64,000 nt of DNA, from the NCBI RefSeq assembly GCF_012926505.1, contig NZ_JABBNT010000003.1, positions 62,001-126,000 on the forward strand. Direction: 5' to 3'. Shown here piece by piece: positions 17,501-25,806 of this stretch. Under the pieces are notes generated by a model that worked only from the letters and a program-made list of their open reading frames with translations, had not been told where the DNA came from and ran no database searches. Source of the DNA: Pacificispira spongiicola (GTDB taxonomy: Bacteria; Pseudomonadota; Alphaproteobacteria; UBA8366; Aestuariispiraceae). A program made the translations under genes and the position numbers. Numbering within the stretch: the stretch's first letter is position 1; each line of letters opens with the position of its first letter.

Positions 17501-19071
17501 AAGTCGGACAGAACGGCGATCGGCGTATCGTCGCCCATGGACCCCGTCGCTTCCTTGCCGGTTTCCGCCATCGGCTGAAGGATCAGTTCCAAATCCTCCA
17601 TCGACCAGCCGCTCAACAGCATGCGACGGCGCAGTTCCTCACGGGAGAACGTACCGGACTCGCCGGGGCCGTTGCCGTCCAGCGCGGACAGGTTGACGAT
17701 GTTCTTAACCCATTCGCCGAACGGGCTGAGCGCCGCGACGTGATCCTTCAGTTCCCGGTCGTGGCACAATTTGCCTTCCCACAGATCGACGGCGATCATC
17801 TGCCCCGGACCCAGGCGGCCTTTTTCCACGACGTCGGTTTCACTGATTTTCACCATGCCGACCTCGGACCCGACGATCAGCAGCCCGTCGCCGGTGACGA
17901 CATAGCGCAACGGCCGCAGGCCGTTCCGGTCCAGCCCGGCCAGGGCCCAGCGACCGCCATAGGCGCATATCGCCGCCGGACCGTCCCAGGGTTCCATCAC
18001 GCCATTGGCATATTGATAGAAATTGCGATGCGCCTGCGGAATCGTCTTGGACTGTTCCCAGGCTTCCGGGATCAGGAGCGACTTCACTTCCGGCAATTCG
18101 CGATGCGTGCGTACCAGAACCTCGAACACCGCGTCCAGGGCGGAGGAATCGGAACTTCCCGGCTGCACGATCGGCTTGATATCGTCGACATAGGGGCCGA
18201 GCTGCGGGTCGTCCAGCTTCGTCTCATGGCTCTTCATCCAGTTGATGTTGCCGTCGATCGTGTTGATCTCGCCGTTATGCGCCAGGACGCGGAACGGCTG
18301 GGCAAGGCTCCAACTGGGGAAGGTGTTGGTCGAATAGCGCTGGTGATAGATGGCGAAATTCGACGTGAAGCGTTCGTCGTTCAAATCGGGATAGAAGGCC
18401 GTCAACTGTTCGGCGAGGAAAAGGCCCTTATAGATCACCGACCGGCAGGACAGGGAGCAGATATAGGCTTCCGTCAGGTTTTCGGCCAGAACCGCCTTTT
18501 CGATGCGGCGGCGGATGACATAGAGGTCCGCCTCGAACTGAGCGTCCTTCACCTCGCGCGCGTTTTCCACCATGATCTGTTCGATTTCGGGGCGGGTCGC
18601 ATTCGCCTTGTCGCCGATGACGGAGACATTCACCGGCACCTGACGCCAACCGTAAATCCGGTGGCCGAGGCGCAGGATTTCGCTTTCCACGATCTGACGC
18701 ACGCGTTCCTGCCTGCCCAGATCGGTGCGCGGCAGAAAGACCATGCCCACGGCCAGACGGCCCTTGCCCAACTGATGGCCCGTGCGCTGCACGTGTTCCT
18801 TGAAGAAGTCCTGCGGAATCTGGACATGGATGCCCGCACCGTCGCCGGTCTTGCCGTCGGCGTCGACTGCGCCCCGATGCCACAGGGCCTTCAACGCCTC
18901 CACCGCGCGCAAGACGACGTCGCGGCGAGGCTGACCGTCGATCGCGGCGATCATGCCGACGCCACAGTTGGCGGTTTCGGTCTGCGGCAGATACATGCCC
19001 TCCTTCGCCAAACGCTCCGCGTCCGCGCGATATTGGGAGACCCAGCTTTGGCCGTAGGTCGTGTCCGTCAT
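14527..19071 (-). CDS. gltB: Glutamate synthase [NADPH] large chain
   Basis: The 1514-residue protein makes glutamate from glutamine and 2-oxoglutarate. A short propeptide is followed by the class II amidotransferase domain, whose nucleophile is Cys36 in ETANCGVGM (propeptide removal is known for the family). Next come the central domain, the FMN-binding synthase barrel (about 830-1210) with the 3Fe-4S cysteine set CIMVRQCHSNTCPVGVC, and the C-terminal GXGXG beta-helix. Glutamine hydrolysis at the N-terminal site feeds ammonia by an internal tunnel. AAGGAACAGAGAC precedes the ATG. It lies 11 bases after gltD, the reverse of the commoner gltB-gltD order. Confidence 0.97.
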   Translation of the reverse strand: MTDTTYGQSWVSQYRADAERLAKEGMYLPQTETANCGVGMIAAIDGQPRRDVVLRAVEALKALWHRGAVDADGKTGDGAGIHVQIPQDFFKEHVQRTGHQLGKGRLAVGMVFLPRTDLGRQERVRQIVESEILRLGHRIYGWRQVPVNVSVIGDKANATRPEIEQIMVENAREVKDAQFEADLYVIRRRIEKAVLAENLTEAYICSLSCRSVIYKGLFLAEQLTAFYPDLNDERFTSNFAIYHQRYSTNTFPSWSLAQPFRVLAHNGEINTIDGNINWMKSHETKLDDPQLGPYVDDIKPIVQPGSSDSSALDAVFEVLVRTHRELPEVKSLLIPEAWEQSKTIPQAHRNFYQYANGVMEPWDGPAAICAYGGRWALAGLDRNGLRPLRYVVTGDGLLIVGSEVGMVKISETDVVEKGRLGPGQMIAVDLWEGKLCHDRELKDHVAALSPFGEWVKNIVNLSALDGNGPGESGTFSREELRRRMLLSGWSMEDLELILQPMAETGKEATGSMGDDTPIAVLSDLYRGMHHYFRQNFSQVTNPPIDSLRERYVMSLATRLGNLGNILEEDARQLQIVQLPSPVLLEGDYRALRNHLGGAAVEIDCTFAVDDNPNAMGDAVHAIQARAEEAVREGAQHLILDDSGVSPERVAIPMILAAGAVHTHLVRANLRTFASLIARTSEALDTHSFAVMIGVGTTAVVPYLAQEAIADRHRRNLLGGVPLDKALANFKKAIEDGLLKIMSKMGISIVSSYRGGYNFEAVGLSRSLVAEFFPGLPSRISGVGLTGLRENVVQRHNTAFDDAVVALPVGGFFRYRRGGEAHAWEGNLIHTLQSAVASDSFSVYRRYAEQVANLPPISLRDLMDFNYNGPAAPIDEVESITEIRKRLVAPGISLGALSPIAHETLSIAMNRIGAKSDSGEGGEDPARYKPKANGDNASSAIKQVASGRFGVTAEYLNNCREIEIKMAQGAKPGEGGQLPGFKVSKLIAKLRHSTPGVTLISPPPHHDIYSIEDLAQLIYDLKQINPEARVCVKLVSKAGIGTVAAGVAKAHADTILISGHSGGTGASPQTSIKYAGLPWEMGLTEAHQVLTLNGLRHRVRLRVDGGIKTGRDVVMAAILGADEFGIGTASLVAMGCIMVRQCHSNTCPVGVCTQDDRLIEKFTGTPEKVMNLFSFIAEEIREILASLGARSLSEVIGRTELLAQVSRGASHLDDLDLNPLLTQPGHDRATHPTEAEGRNEVPETLDALMIQDAENLFREGEKMQLQYNIRNTYRAIGTKISSKITREFGMKVLKPGHLTVRMRGSAGQSLGAFAVQGLKLEVLGDANDYVGKGLSGGDIVVRPITASPLESNRNAIIGNTCLFGATDGHLYAAGMSGDRFAARNSGAVAVVEGVGSNGCEYMTGGLVCILGTVGDNFAAGMTGGMAFVYDPDDQLTLHLNTESVDVYALETDHWAGVCRKMIEDHVKATHSKWATGLLDDWDLTRAAIKHVAPREILSMLDHPLGLEEAVAQPAE

Positions 19072-19082
19072 GTCTCTGTTCC

Positions 19083-20525
19083 TTACTCGGCGGCGGCCGG
19101 CGCGGCGGCGCGGGCCTTCAGATAGTCGTGAATGCTGGCGGCGGCGTCCCGCCCGTCGCGGATCGCCCAGACGACGAGGCTGGCCCCGCGAACGATGTCG
19201 CCCGCGGCGAAGACGCCCGGCATGGCGGTCATCTGGGTGCGATGGTCAACCTTGACCGTGCCCCAGCGCGTGACGGGCAGTTCCGGTTCGCCCCAAAGGA
19301 CCGGCAGGTCTTCCGGGTCGAAGCCCAGCGCCATGATGACCAGATCGGCCTCATGCGTGTCGATTTCGCCGTCGATCGGCTGTGGGCTGCGGCGGCCGGT
19401 CGCGTCGGGACGGCCCAGGCGCATGCGCTGGCTGCGCACGCCGGTCACCGTGGCGTCGCCGGTGAAGCCTTCCGGCTGGGCCAGCCAGACGAATTCGACG
19501 CCTTCTTCTTCCGCATTCGCCACTTCGCGTTGGGACCCCGGCATATTGGCGCGGTCGCGACGATACAGACATTTCACCGATTTCGCGCCCTGACGAATGG
19601 ATGTCCGGACGCAATCCATCGCCGTGTCCCCGCCGCCGATGACGACGATATTCTTACCCGCCGCGTTCAGCGCGCCGCTGTCGAAATCGTCGACCGTATC
19701 GCCCAGGCCGGTCCGGTTGGACGCGGTCAGGAAGCGCATGGCCGGGATGATGTTTTCCTGGCCGACGCCCGGGGCCTTCAGGTCGCGCGCCTTGTAGACA
19801 CCGGTCGCAATCAGGACCGCGTCATGCTTCGCGCGCAGATCGGCAAAAGAAATCGTCGTGCCGACTTCGGTGTTCAGGGCGAATTCGACCCCCGACTCCT
19901 CCAGCCAGCGCGCCCGGCGCAGGACCACGTCCTTTTCCAGCTTGAAGTTCGGAATGCCGTAGATCAGCAACCCGCCGATACGGTCGTACCGGTCGTAAAC
20001 GGTGACCTTGTAGCCGCGCCGCCGCAACTGTTCCGCCGCCGCCAGACCGCCCGGCCCGCCGCCGATGACGCCGACGCTTTCGCCGCGCTCGCGCATCGGC
20101 TTGATCGGCGTGATCCAACCTTTTTCCCAGGCCGTGTCGGTGATGTATTTTTCAATGGATCCAATGGTGACCGTGCCATGACCGGATTGTTCGATCACGC
20201 AATTGCCCTCACACAGGCGGTCCTGGGGACAGATGCGTCCGCAAACTTCCGGGAAGGTATTGGTCGCACTGGACACTTCATAGGCCTCTTCCAACCGGCC
20301 TTCCGCCGTCAGCATCAGCCAGTCCGGGATATTGTTGTGCAGCGGACAGTGGACCTGACAGAAGGGCACGCCGCACTGGCTGCATCGCCCCGCCTGAGAC
20401 GCCGCGCCGGTATCGGAATAGCCTTCATAGATTTCCCCGAAATCCCGGCGCCGTGCATCGGCGGCACGTTTGTCCGGCATCGCCTGCTGGCGGTCCACGA
20501 ATTGAAGCATGCGGGGCGTCGTCAT
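19083..20525 (-). CDS. gltD: Glutamate synthase [NADPH] small chain
   Basis: The 480-residue FAD/NADPH protein feeds electrons to GltB through two 4Fe-4S clusters. Visible are the N-terminal cysteines CSQCGVPFCQVHCP and CGRICPQDRLCEGNC, the FAD-binding GGGPGGLAAAEQLRRRG and the NADPH-binding VVIGGGDTAMDC. It opens the gltD-gltB operon on the minus strand. GGGAATGG lies before the ATG at 20525. A possible promoter is at 20638-20666. Confidence 0.97.
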   Translation of the reverse strand: MTTPRMLQFVDRQQAMPDKRAADARRRDFGEIYEGYSDTGAASQAGRCSQCGVPFCQVHCPLHNNIPDWLMLTAEGRLEEAYEVSSATNTFPEVCGRICPQDRLCEGNCVIEQSGHGTVTIGSIEKYITDTAWEKGWITPIKPMRERGESVGVIGGGPGGLAAAEQLRRRGYKVTVYDRYDRIGGLLIYGIPNFKLEKDVVLRRARWLEESGVEFALNTEVGTTISFADLRAKHDAVLIATGVYKARDLKAPGVGQENIIPAMRFLTASNRTGLGDTVDDFDSGALNAAGKNIVVIGGGDTAMDCVRTSIRQGAKSVKCLYRRDRANMPGSQREVANAEEEGVEFVWLAQPEGFTGDATVTGVRSQRMRLGRPDATGRRSPQPIDGEIDTHEADLVIMALGFDPEDLPVLWGEPELPVTRWGTVKVDHRTQMTAMPGVFAAGDIVRGASLVVWAIRDGRDAAASIHDYLKARAAAPAAAE

Positions 20526-20864
20526 CTGGCCATTCCCGTAAATTTTTCCGTGATCGGGAGGCGCTGGGCGGTTTTAGCCGCCTTCCCTCCTCCTTTTCGG
20601 CGCTCGGCGCGATATGCGCCTCACCACCAGCCTAGGGTCTATACAGTCCGAAATCGCGGATATCCAGTAAAATCTTCAATATGGTAAACAATTGTGTACT
20701 ATTATTTTTCTGCAATCGCTATATCGGCGCGATTAAAGGCAACCCCTGGTATCGCAAAACAAAATTAAGTACCGTTTCGGACCTTTTTCCTCGACATCGC
20801 CACTGATGCATCCGGGTCGACTCAGTGCTATACAAACATCACTACTCTTACTGGGGGTCCCTCC
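20526..20864. other. 339-base divergent intergenic region gltD/uppP
   Basis: The middle part (about 20655-20780) is clearly more AT-rich than its neighbours. On the minus strand there is a likely gltD promoter (20638-20666). A strong AGGAGG-like purine run (about 20581-20596) and a small hairpin (GGCGG...CCGCC, 20567-20582) sit in the gltD leader. On the plus strand a weak TATACA element lies at about 20831, near uppP. No gene or RNA was recognised. Confidence 0.5.
20638..20666 (-). promoter_or_regulatory. Possible gltDB promoter
   Basis: On the minus strand TGGATA (20666-20661), 17-base spacer, TATAGA (20643-20638). The -35 is only 4/6 to consensus and the -10 5/6. The leader would be about 105 bases. 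Confidence 0.35.
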
Positions 20865-21677
20865 GTGTTACTCCACCACATCTTGGTCCTCGCTGCGGTC
20901 CAGGGCATAACCGAATTTCTGCCGATCAGTTCGTCGGGCCATTTAATCGTCACAGGCCATATTCTCGGCTGGCCGGATCAGGGTCTGGCGATGGATATTG
21001 CCGTGCATATCGGCACGCTGTTCGCCGTCATGATCTATTTCTGGCGCGATGTCTGGCAGATGACGGTCGGCGTGGGACGTGCGGCAACCGGTCGCGGCGG
21101 CCCTCCGGTACGTCTGATCGTCAATGTGATCGTGGCGACGATCCCCGTGGTCATCGCCGGATTCTTCCTGAAAGACATGGTGGAAACGCAATTCCGATCC
21201 GTCGAATTGATCGGCTGGACGACGCTGGGCTTCGGCATCGTGCTATGGATCGCCGATCATGTCGGCATGACCATCCGGCGCATCGAACATATCGCCTGGC
21301 CGACGGCCCTCGTCATCGGATTGGCGCAGGTCCTGGCCTTGGTACCGGGGACCAGCCGATCCGGCATCACCATGACCGCCGCGCGGTTCCTGGGATTAGA
21401 ACGGGAAGACGCAGCCCGCTTTTCCATGCTGATTTCGATCCCGACGATCGCCGGGGCCGGATTGCTGGCCGGATACGACATTTACAAGGCCGGCGACCTG
21501 ACCCTGACCGGTGATTTCGTTATCGCGGCAGGCCTTTCCTTCGCCACGGCACTGATCGCCATCGCCCTGATGATGGCATGGCTGCGCCGGTCGGGTTTCG
21601 GGATTTTCGTCCTGTACCGCATCGCGCTGGGCGGCGGTCTATTATATTGGGCCTATTCGGGCGCCACCCCGCTTTAA
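20865..21677 (+). CDS. uppP: Undecaprenyl-diphosphatase
   Basis: The 270-residue integral membrane protein (BacA/UppP) recycles the undecaprenyl carrier for peptidoglycan and LPS by removing one phosphate. Catalytic signatures are QGITEFLPISSSGHL (residues 13-27, E17 and S22-S24) and PGTSRSG (161-167). It has about eight hydrophobic segments and the usual length. The start is GTG at 20865, with GGGGGT about 7 bases upstream. The 3' end is 21 bases from the convergent NDUFA9-like gene. Confidence 0.95.
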   Translation: MLLHHILVLAAVQGITEFLPISSSGHLIVTGHILGWPDQGLAMDIAVHIGTLFAVMIYFWRDVWQMTVGVGRAATGRGGPPVRLIVNVIVATIPVVIAGFFLKDMVETQFRSVELIGWTTLGFGIVLWIADHVGMTIRRIEHIAWPTALVIGLAQVLALVPGTSRSGITMTAARFLGLEREDAARFSMLISIPTIAGAGLLAGYDIYKAGDLTLTGDFVIAAGLSFATALIAIALMMAWLRRSGFGIFVLYRIALGGGLLYWAYSGATPL

Positions 21678-21698
21678 GGGTGATGCCGCCGCCGCTGG

Positions 21699-22649
21699 TC
21701 AGACCGGCTGCATCGGGCTGAAGCGGCCGCCCTTGCGGTAGATATCCAGGTAAGACGGCAGCACGACTTCCGCCGCCGTCGCCTCGATCCCCAAATCCTT
21801 CAGGCCGGGCAGATCGCCGCTGCAGACATTGTCGTATTTCAGCAGTTCGACCTGATCGCGGGTCAGCGGCGGGACGGGCAGCAGTTCGGCAAAGAACGCC
21901 TTCACCTTCGCCAATTCGAACGGTACCGACACAAGGCCGACATGCCGTCCGGTTTCGTTCATGGTCAGGGTCATCAGCTCTTCGAACGTATAGACCGTCG
22001 GCCCGCCCAATTCGTAGGTCCGTCCGGCGCAGGCCGGATTCATCACGGCGCGCACGATGGCATCCGCCGCATCGCCGACATAGACCGGTTGGAATTTCTG
22101 CTGCCCGCCGCCGATCAGGGGGAGCAACGGCGTGAACCGCATGATGGACGCGAACCGGTTGAAGAAGCTGTCCTGCGGCCCGAAGACGATGCTGGGCCGG
22201 ACCACGACGGCTTCCGGGATCAGGGATCGGACGGCGACCTCACCGGCGGCCTTGCTGCGCGCATAGGCGGCGGTGGAATCCGGCGCCGCGCCCAGGGCGG
22301 ACATCTGAACGAAGCGGGTGATCCCTTCCGCCTTCGCGGCCTCGGCCACGCGGCGCGCGCCCTGTTCGTGCACCATGTCGAAGGTCTGCATCCCGCTTTC
22401 ATACAGGATGCCGACTAGGTTGATGACGGCGTCGGCGCCCTTCACGGCGGCCCGAACGGATGCATCGTGACGGATATTCGCCTGAACCGGCGTGATCTGG
22501 CCGACATCGCCCGCAGGCTTCAACGGCAAGGCGTCTTCCGGATCGCGCACCGCGACGCGAACGCGACACCCTTGCCTGGCCAATTCGCGCACGACCTGCC
22601 GACCGATGAAGCCGGAACCGCCGAAAACCGTGACCAGAAGCGATGCCAT
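21699..22649 (-). CDS. NDUFA9-type atypical SDR / complex I-associated NAD(P)-binding protein
   Basis: The 316-residue atypical short-chain dehydrogenase has VTVFGGSGFIGRQVVREL (nucleotide-binding GxxGxxG) and VINLVGILYESG. The catalytic tyrosine-lysine pair is replaced by the YARSKAAGE context, followed by VVVRPSIVFGPQD. This matches the NDUFA9/complex I NAD(P)-binding subunit family of alphaproteobacteria and mitochondria. No nuo genes are nearby, so the role in complex I is inferred from family only. The start at 22649 (MASLLVTVFGG) is chosen over an upstream in-frame start at 22712. Confidence 0.83.
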   Translation of the reverse strand: MASLLVTVFGGSGFIGRQVVRELARQGCRVRVAVRDPEDALPLKPAGDVGQITPVQANIRHDASVRAAVKGADAVINLVGILYESGMQTFDMVHEQGARRVAEAAKAEGITRFVQMSALGAAPDSTAAYARSKAAGEVAVRSLIPEAVVVRPSIVFGPQDSFFNRFASIMRFTPLLPLIGGGQQKFQPVYVGDAADAIVRAVMNPACAGRTYELGGPTVYTFEELMTLTMNETGRHVGLVSVPFELAKVKAFFAELLPVPPLTRDQVELLKYDNVCSGDLPGLKDLGIEATAAEVVLPSYLDIYRKGGRFSPMQPV

Positions 22650-22759
22650 TTTCCTATCCTCTGAAACGCCGAAACCTGCACCCGGTATACTCAAATCCCG
22701 GCGGCCTTCCAAGGTTAAAGAAGTTGGCCGCGCCTTACGCGCTTTTAATCAGTTTGCTG

Positions 22760-22778
22760 TTGAATTTTTCAAATTCAA
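22760..22778. promoter_or_regulatory. 19-base perfect palindrome upstream of the chemoreceptor gene
   Basis: TTGAATTT (22760-22767), TTC, AAATTCAA (22771-22778): a perfect inverted repeat with 8-base arms, AT-rich in a GC-rich genome. It lies about 50 bases before the MCP start, between the NDUFA9-like gene and the chemoreceptor. It looks like a transcription-factor operator; it differs from the FNR consensus (TTGAT-N4-ATCAA). Confidence 0.5.
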
Positions 22779-22826
22779 AGATACGGTCGCCGCGACAATG
22801 AAGTGAAATGGGAGGGGTGTTTTTTC

Positions 22827-24518
22827 ATGGCGAGTTCTAGCAATCAATTCGCGTCGGCAGATCGCCAACGGAAAATCGCAACGAAGGCACTGCCTCTGTT
22901 GGAACGAGAGCTACCCGGCATCCTCAAGGAATTCTACAAATGGGTCGCCGCCAACCCAGCCTTGAACGAAATCCTGGTCAAGAGTGGCAAGAGCCCCGAC
23001 CTGCTGGCGAAAAAGCAGTACGATCATTGGATGGCCCTGATCAAAACGGGACCCTCCGCGGAAGGCGACGAAATCTCGCGCCGGATCGGCTTGATCCATA
23101 GTCGGATCGGCCTGACCCCGCAATGGTACTGCGCCGGCTACACTTTCGTATTGCAGAAACTGAACGAGAAACTGGGGCGCAGCCACCGTTTCAGCGGCAG
23201 CGAGACCGCCGCCGCGATTTCCGCCGTCGCCGCCATGGCATTGGACGATATGGGCAACGCGCTCAGCAGTTATGCGTCCAGCGAATCCACATCGGAGGTT
23301 ACGCGGTCGTCCAACGAATTCGCCCATGACATGATGGATTCGTCGGTGGAGGTTTCCATCGCCGTCAACGAATCCTCGATCAACTCGGTCCAGATGCTTT
23401 ATGCGGTGCAGCAAGTGGACCAGCAGGCACAGACCATTAGCGCGGCGGTCGAAGAAACCGTTACCGGCATTCGTCAGATTTCGGAAACCACGGATCAGGT
23501 CGCACGGATCGCCGCTGAAACCGATGGGCACGCGCGTCAAGGCGCGGACATCGTCAACGAGGCCGGCACCCGTATGAACGAAATCACGCGGGTCGTGGCC
23601 TCAACCGCGGACCTCGTCTCCAACCTGTCGGAATCGTCGCGGGCGATCGGCGATATCGTGGAAACCATTCAGGAAATTGCGGCCCAGACCAACCTTCTGG
23701 CGCTGAACGCCACGATCGAGGCCGCCCGCGCCGGGGAAGCCGGAAAGGGATTCGCCGTCGTCGCCAACGAGGTGAAATCCCTATCCAACCAAACCGGCCG
23801 CGCGACGGAAGAAATCCGCAGCCGGATCGGCGGGTTGTTGAGCGAAATGGACAAGATCGTCGCCAGCATGGACAGCGCCAATCAGGCAGTCGATCTGGGC
23901 CAAACCGCAATGGATCAGGTATCCGAAACAATGGATACGTTACGCACCAATATCGCCGATGTCTCCGAACGGATGGAACAGGTATCCACGATCCTGCAGG
24001 AACAAACCAGCGCCGCAAACGAAGTATCGGCCGGTGTCGGTAAAATCGCCCAAGCCTCGACGGAAAATGTCACCTCGCTGACGGATATGGCCGACAATAT
24101 GTCCGCCGTCGAAAGTCAGATCGGGCAACAACTTGCGCGTTTCCTGAAATACGACGTGCCGCACAAGGTTCTGCGCATCGCAAAATCGGATCATGTGATC
24201 TGGAAAAAGCGGTTGGCCGACATGATTTCCGGCCGACAGGCCCTGCGCCCCAACGAATTGGCGGACCATACCCAATGCCGGTTGGGCAAATTCTATTATG
24301 GAAAGGATTCCGACCCCTATCGGAACCTCGCGCCGTTCAAGGATTTGGAACAGCCGCATTCGGAAGTCCACAAATGGGGTATCAAGGCGGTCGAATTCTA
24401 CAACAACGGCGATATGGAAGGCGCCTTGGACGCGATCGGCAAGGTGGAAAAGGCGTCCGTCGACGTCTTGCGCCTGCTGGACGCCACCATCGCGGAAAAA
24501 ACCCGTCTCGACGGCTGA
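22827..24518 (+). CDS. Soluble globin-coupled chemoreceptor with C-terminal CZB domain
   Basis: The 563-residue protein has no membrane segment. Residues 1-155 are a protoglobin sensor: [11 protein letters not shown] and [16 protein letters not shown], with His91 the likely proximal haem ligand as in HemAT-type receptors. Residues about 180-430 are a methyl-accepting signalling domain whose tip carries [20 protein letters not shown]. Residues about 440-555 are a chemoreceptor zinc-binding (CZB) domain with the 3His/1Cys set H456, C484 (in QCRLGKF), H511 and H515 (HxxxH). It probably senses O2 through haem and zinc/redox status through CZB, and controls CheA. The start at 22827 is chosen for GGGAGGGG upstream. 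No che genes are nearby. Confidence 0.9.
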   Translation: MASSSNQFASADRQRKIATKALPLLERELPGILKEFYKWVAANPALNEILVKSGKSPDLLAKKQYDHWMALIKTGPSAEGDEISRRIGLIHSRIGLTPQWYCAGYTFVLQKLNEKLGRSHRFSGSETAAAISAVAAMALDDMGNALSSYASSESTSEVTRSSNEFAHDMMDSSVEVSIAVNESSINSVQMLYAVQQVDQQAQTISAAVEETVTGIRQISETTDQVARIAAETDGHARQGADIVNEAGTRMNEITRVVASTADLVSNLSESSRAIGDIVETIQEIAAQTNLLALNATIEAARAGEAGKGFAVVANEVKSLSNQTGRATEEIRSRIGGLLSEMDKIVASMDSANQAVDLGQTAMDQVSETMDTLRTNIADVSERMEQVSTILQEQTSAANEVSAGVGKIAQASTENVTSLTDMADNMSAVESQIGQQLARFLKYDVPHKVLRIAKSDHVIWKKRLADMISGRQALRPNELADHTQCRLGKFYYGKDSDPYRNLAPFKDLEQPHSEVHKWGIKAVEFYNNGDMEGALDAIGKVEKASVDVLRLLDATIAEKTRLDG

Positions 24519-24535
24519 CGACAGAACCGCACCAT

Positions 24536-24571
24536 CCGCGAAATTACCCTGAAAATCGGGCGATTTCGCGG
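24536..24571 (+). terminator. Hairpin after the chemoreceptor gene
   Basis: CCGCGAAAT (24536-24544) and ATTTCGCGG (24563-24571) form a 9-bp stem with an inner CCC/GGG pair, about 18 bases after the stop. Downstream bases are A-rich rather than T-rich, so it is a stem without a canonical U-tract. Confidence 0.45.
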
Positions 24572-24619
24572 GACGCAAAAAAACTTTCAAAAAAAGCTGC
24601 GGCCGCGCGAAAGCACCGC

Positions 24620-24648
24620 TTGACATTACCCCTTCTTATCGACATTTT
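24620..24648 (+). promoter_or_regulatory. Promoter of tRNA-Leu
   Basis: CTTGACA (-35, TTGACA 24620-24625), 17-base spacer, CATTTT (24643-24648), ending 27 bases before the tRNA 5' end. Confidence 0.55.
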
Positions 24649-24675
24649 CCGCGCCGCACCGACAGATGCCCCTAA

Positions 24676-24762
24676 GCCCAGGTGGCGGAATTGGTAGACG
24701 CGCAGGTTTCAGGTACCTGTGCCCGAAAGGGCGTGGAAGTTCGAGTCTTCTCCTGGGCACCA
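24676..24762 (+). tRNA. tRNA-Leu (anticodon CAG)
   Basis: An 87-base class II tRNA with acceptor GCCCAGG paired with CCTGGGC, then A and encoded CCA. The anticodon stem-loop is CAGGT-TTCAGGT-ACCTG with anticodon CAG. The long variable arm and the TTCGAGT T-loop are visible. Confidence 0.96.
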
Positions 24763-24795
24763 TCTTCTCTGATTAAAATGTTGGGTATTGAAAGT

Positions 24796-24814
24796 TTGGA
24801 GGGCATCCCTCCAA
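24796..24814. terminator. Hairpin between tRNA-Leu and the TauE/SafE gene
   Basis: TTGGAGGG and CCCTCCAA are perfectly complementary around a 3-base loop, between the tRNA and the convergent exporter gene. U-tracts are weak on both sides. Confidence 0.4.
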
Positions 24815-24854
24815 GCGGACCGTCCCGGTTGCCCAATTTCTGACGGGACCAAGG

Positions 24855-25613
24855 TCAGGCGAAGGTCCGGAAGAAATATACCAGCGACAGGACGAGACCG
24901 AAGGCGATGACGACGCCGCGCAGATAGCGCGTGTTCACACGCCGCGCCAAACGGCCCCCCACATATCCCCCGATCGTGCTGCCCACCATCATCGCGACCG
25001 CTTGCGGCCATGCGATCAACCCGCCGACGCCAAAGACGATGATGCTCAAGAGGGTGAAGCTCGTCGCCAACAGGTTCTTGATGCTGTTGGCGGTGTGAAA
25101 GTTGGTGAACCCCATCAACTGCGCGATCGCCAATAGGATGATCCCGAGACCCGCCCCGAAATACCCGCCATAGATCGACGACACGAAAAGCGTCGCGTAG
25201 ATCGCGGTGCGACCATGGCCGTCCCCGATCTTTCTCAACAGCCAAGCGCGCAGAGCGTCCCCAAAGGCGAAGAGACCCGTCGCCAGAAGGATGAGAAACG
25301 GTATGAGCGCGACAAAGAAGTCGGGATCCGACGCAAGCAGCAGGAGCGACCCGACGACGGCGCCAAGGCCCGACACGACCAGCAGCGGCAGCAGCTGTCC
25401 GCCAACGCCGCGCAACTCCTCCCGATAGGCGGGGAGGGCCGCGGCATTCGACGGGAATAGGGCGACGTAGTTCGTCGCATTCGCGACGACGGACGGCAGC
25501 CCGACGGCCATCAGGGCCGGAAAGGTGAACAGCGTGGCCCCGCCCGCAACCGCGTTCCATATCCCCCCGAAAAGTCCGATCCCGACCAAAATGACGGCTT
25601 GCGTCGCGTCCAT
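24855..25613 (-). CDS. TauE/SafE-family membrane exporter (TSUP)
   Basis: The 252-residue integral membrane protein has seven to eight hydrophobic helices. It has the family signature GGIWNAVAGGATLFTFPALMAVGLP at the N-terminus, with repeated half-domains, for example GLGIILLAIAQLMGF and NSIKNLLATSFTLLSI. TSUP proteins export sulfite, sulfoacetate or other organosulfonate anions; no sulfur gene is nearby to fix the substrate. The start at 25613 gives MDATQAVILVGIG and has AAGGGA before it; the frame could extend to 25757 without homology. A strong terminator separates it from the upstream cytochrome c gene. Confidence 0.88.
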   Translation of the reverse strand: MDATQAVILVGIGLFGGIWNAVAGGATLFTFPALMAVGLPSVVANATNYVALFPSNAAALPAYREELRGVGGQLLPLLVVSGLGAVVGSLLLLASDPDFFVALIPFLILLATGLFAFGDALRAWLLRKIGDGHGRTAIYATLFVSSIYGGYFGAGLGIILLAIAQLMGFTNFHTANSIKNLLATSFTLLSIIVFGVGGLIAWPQAVAMMVGSTIGGYVGGRLARRVNTRYLRGVVIAFGLVLSLVYFFRTFA

Positions 25614-25738
25614 GACATTCCCTTTTCCGATGGGAGGACAATATGGCCGACATCCTTTCAAATAGAACGAATAAACCCTTCCGATATCGCCGGGAGCAGC
25701 CTTGTTCCGATCCATCCTGTCACGCAATTGCCCGAACG

Positions 25739-25766
25739 AAAAAAGCCCCGCCAACACGGCGGGGCC
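25739..25766 (-). terminator. Terminator of the cytochrome c gene
   Basis: On the minus strand GCCCCGCC-GTGTT-GGCGGGGC is followed by TTTTTTCG, a classical intrinsic terminator, about 40 bases after the cytochrome stop. Confidence 0.85.
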
Positions 25767-25806
25767 TTTCTGTAACGAATCTTGGAGTCCTGTATAGTGA
25801 TCGGCC

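Noticed and set aside
14539-19125. Long open frames (964 and 547 codons) antisense to gltB.
   Set aside because: They lie opposite the complete, conserved glutamate synthase frame and show no recognisable protein.
22827-24518. The MCP palindrome as an FNR box.
   Set aside because: TTGAA/TTCAA half-sites and spacing do not match TTGAT-N4-ATCAA.
24709-25653. A frame on the minus strand ending in RWCPGEDSNFHALSGTGT.
   Set aside because: The end is the reverse translation of the tRNA-Leu gene, a known artefact, and the rest is out of frame with the TauE/SafE protein.
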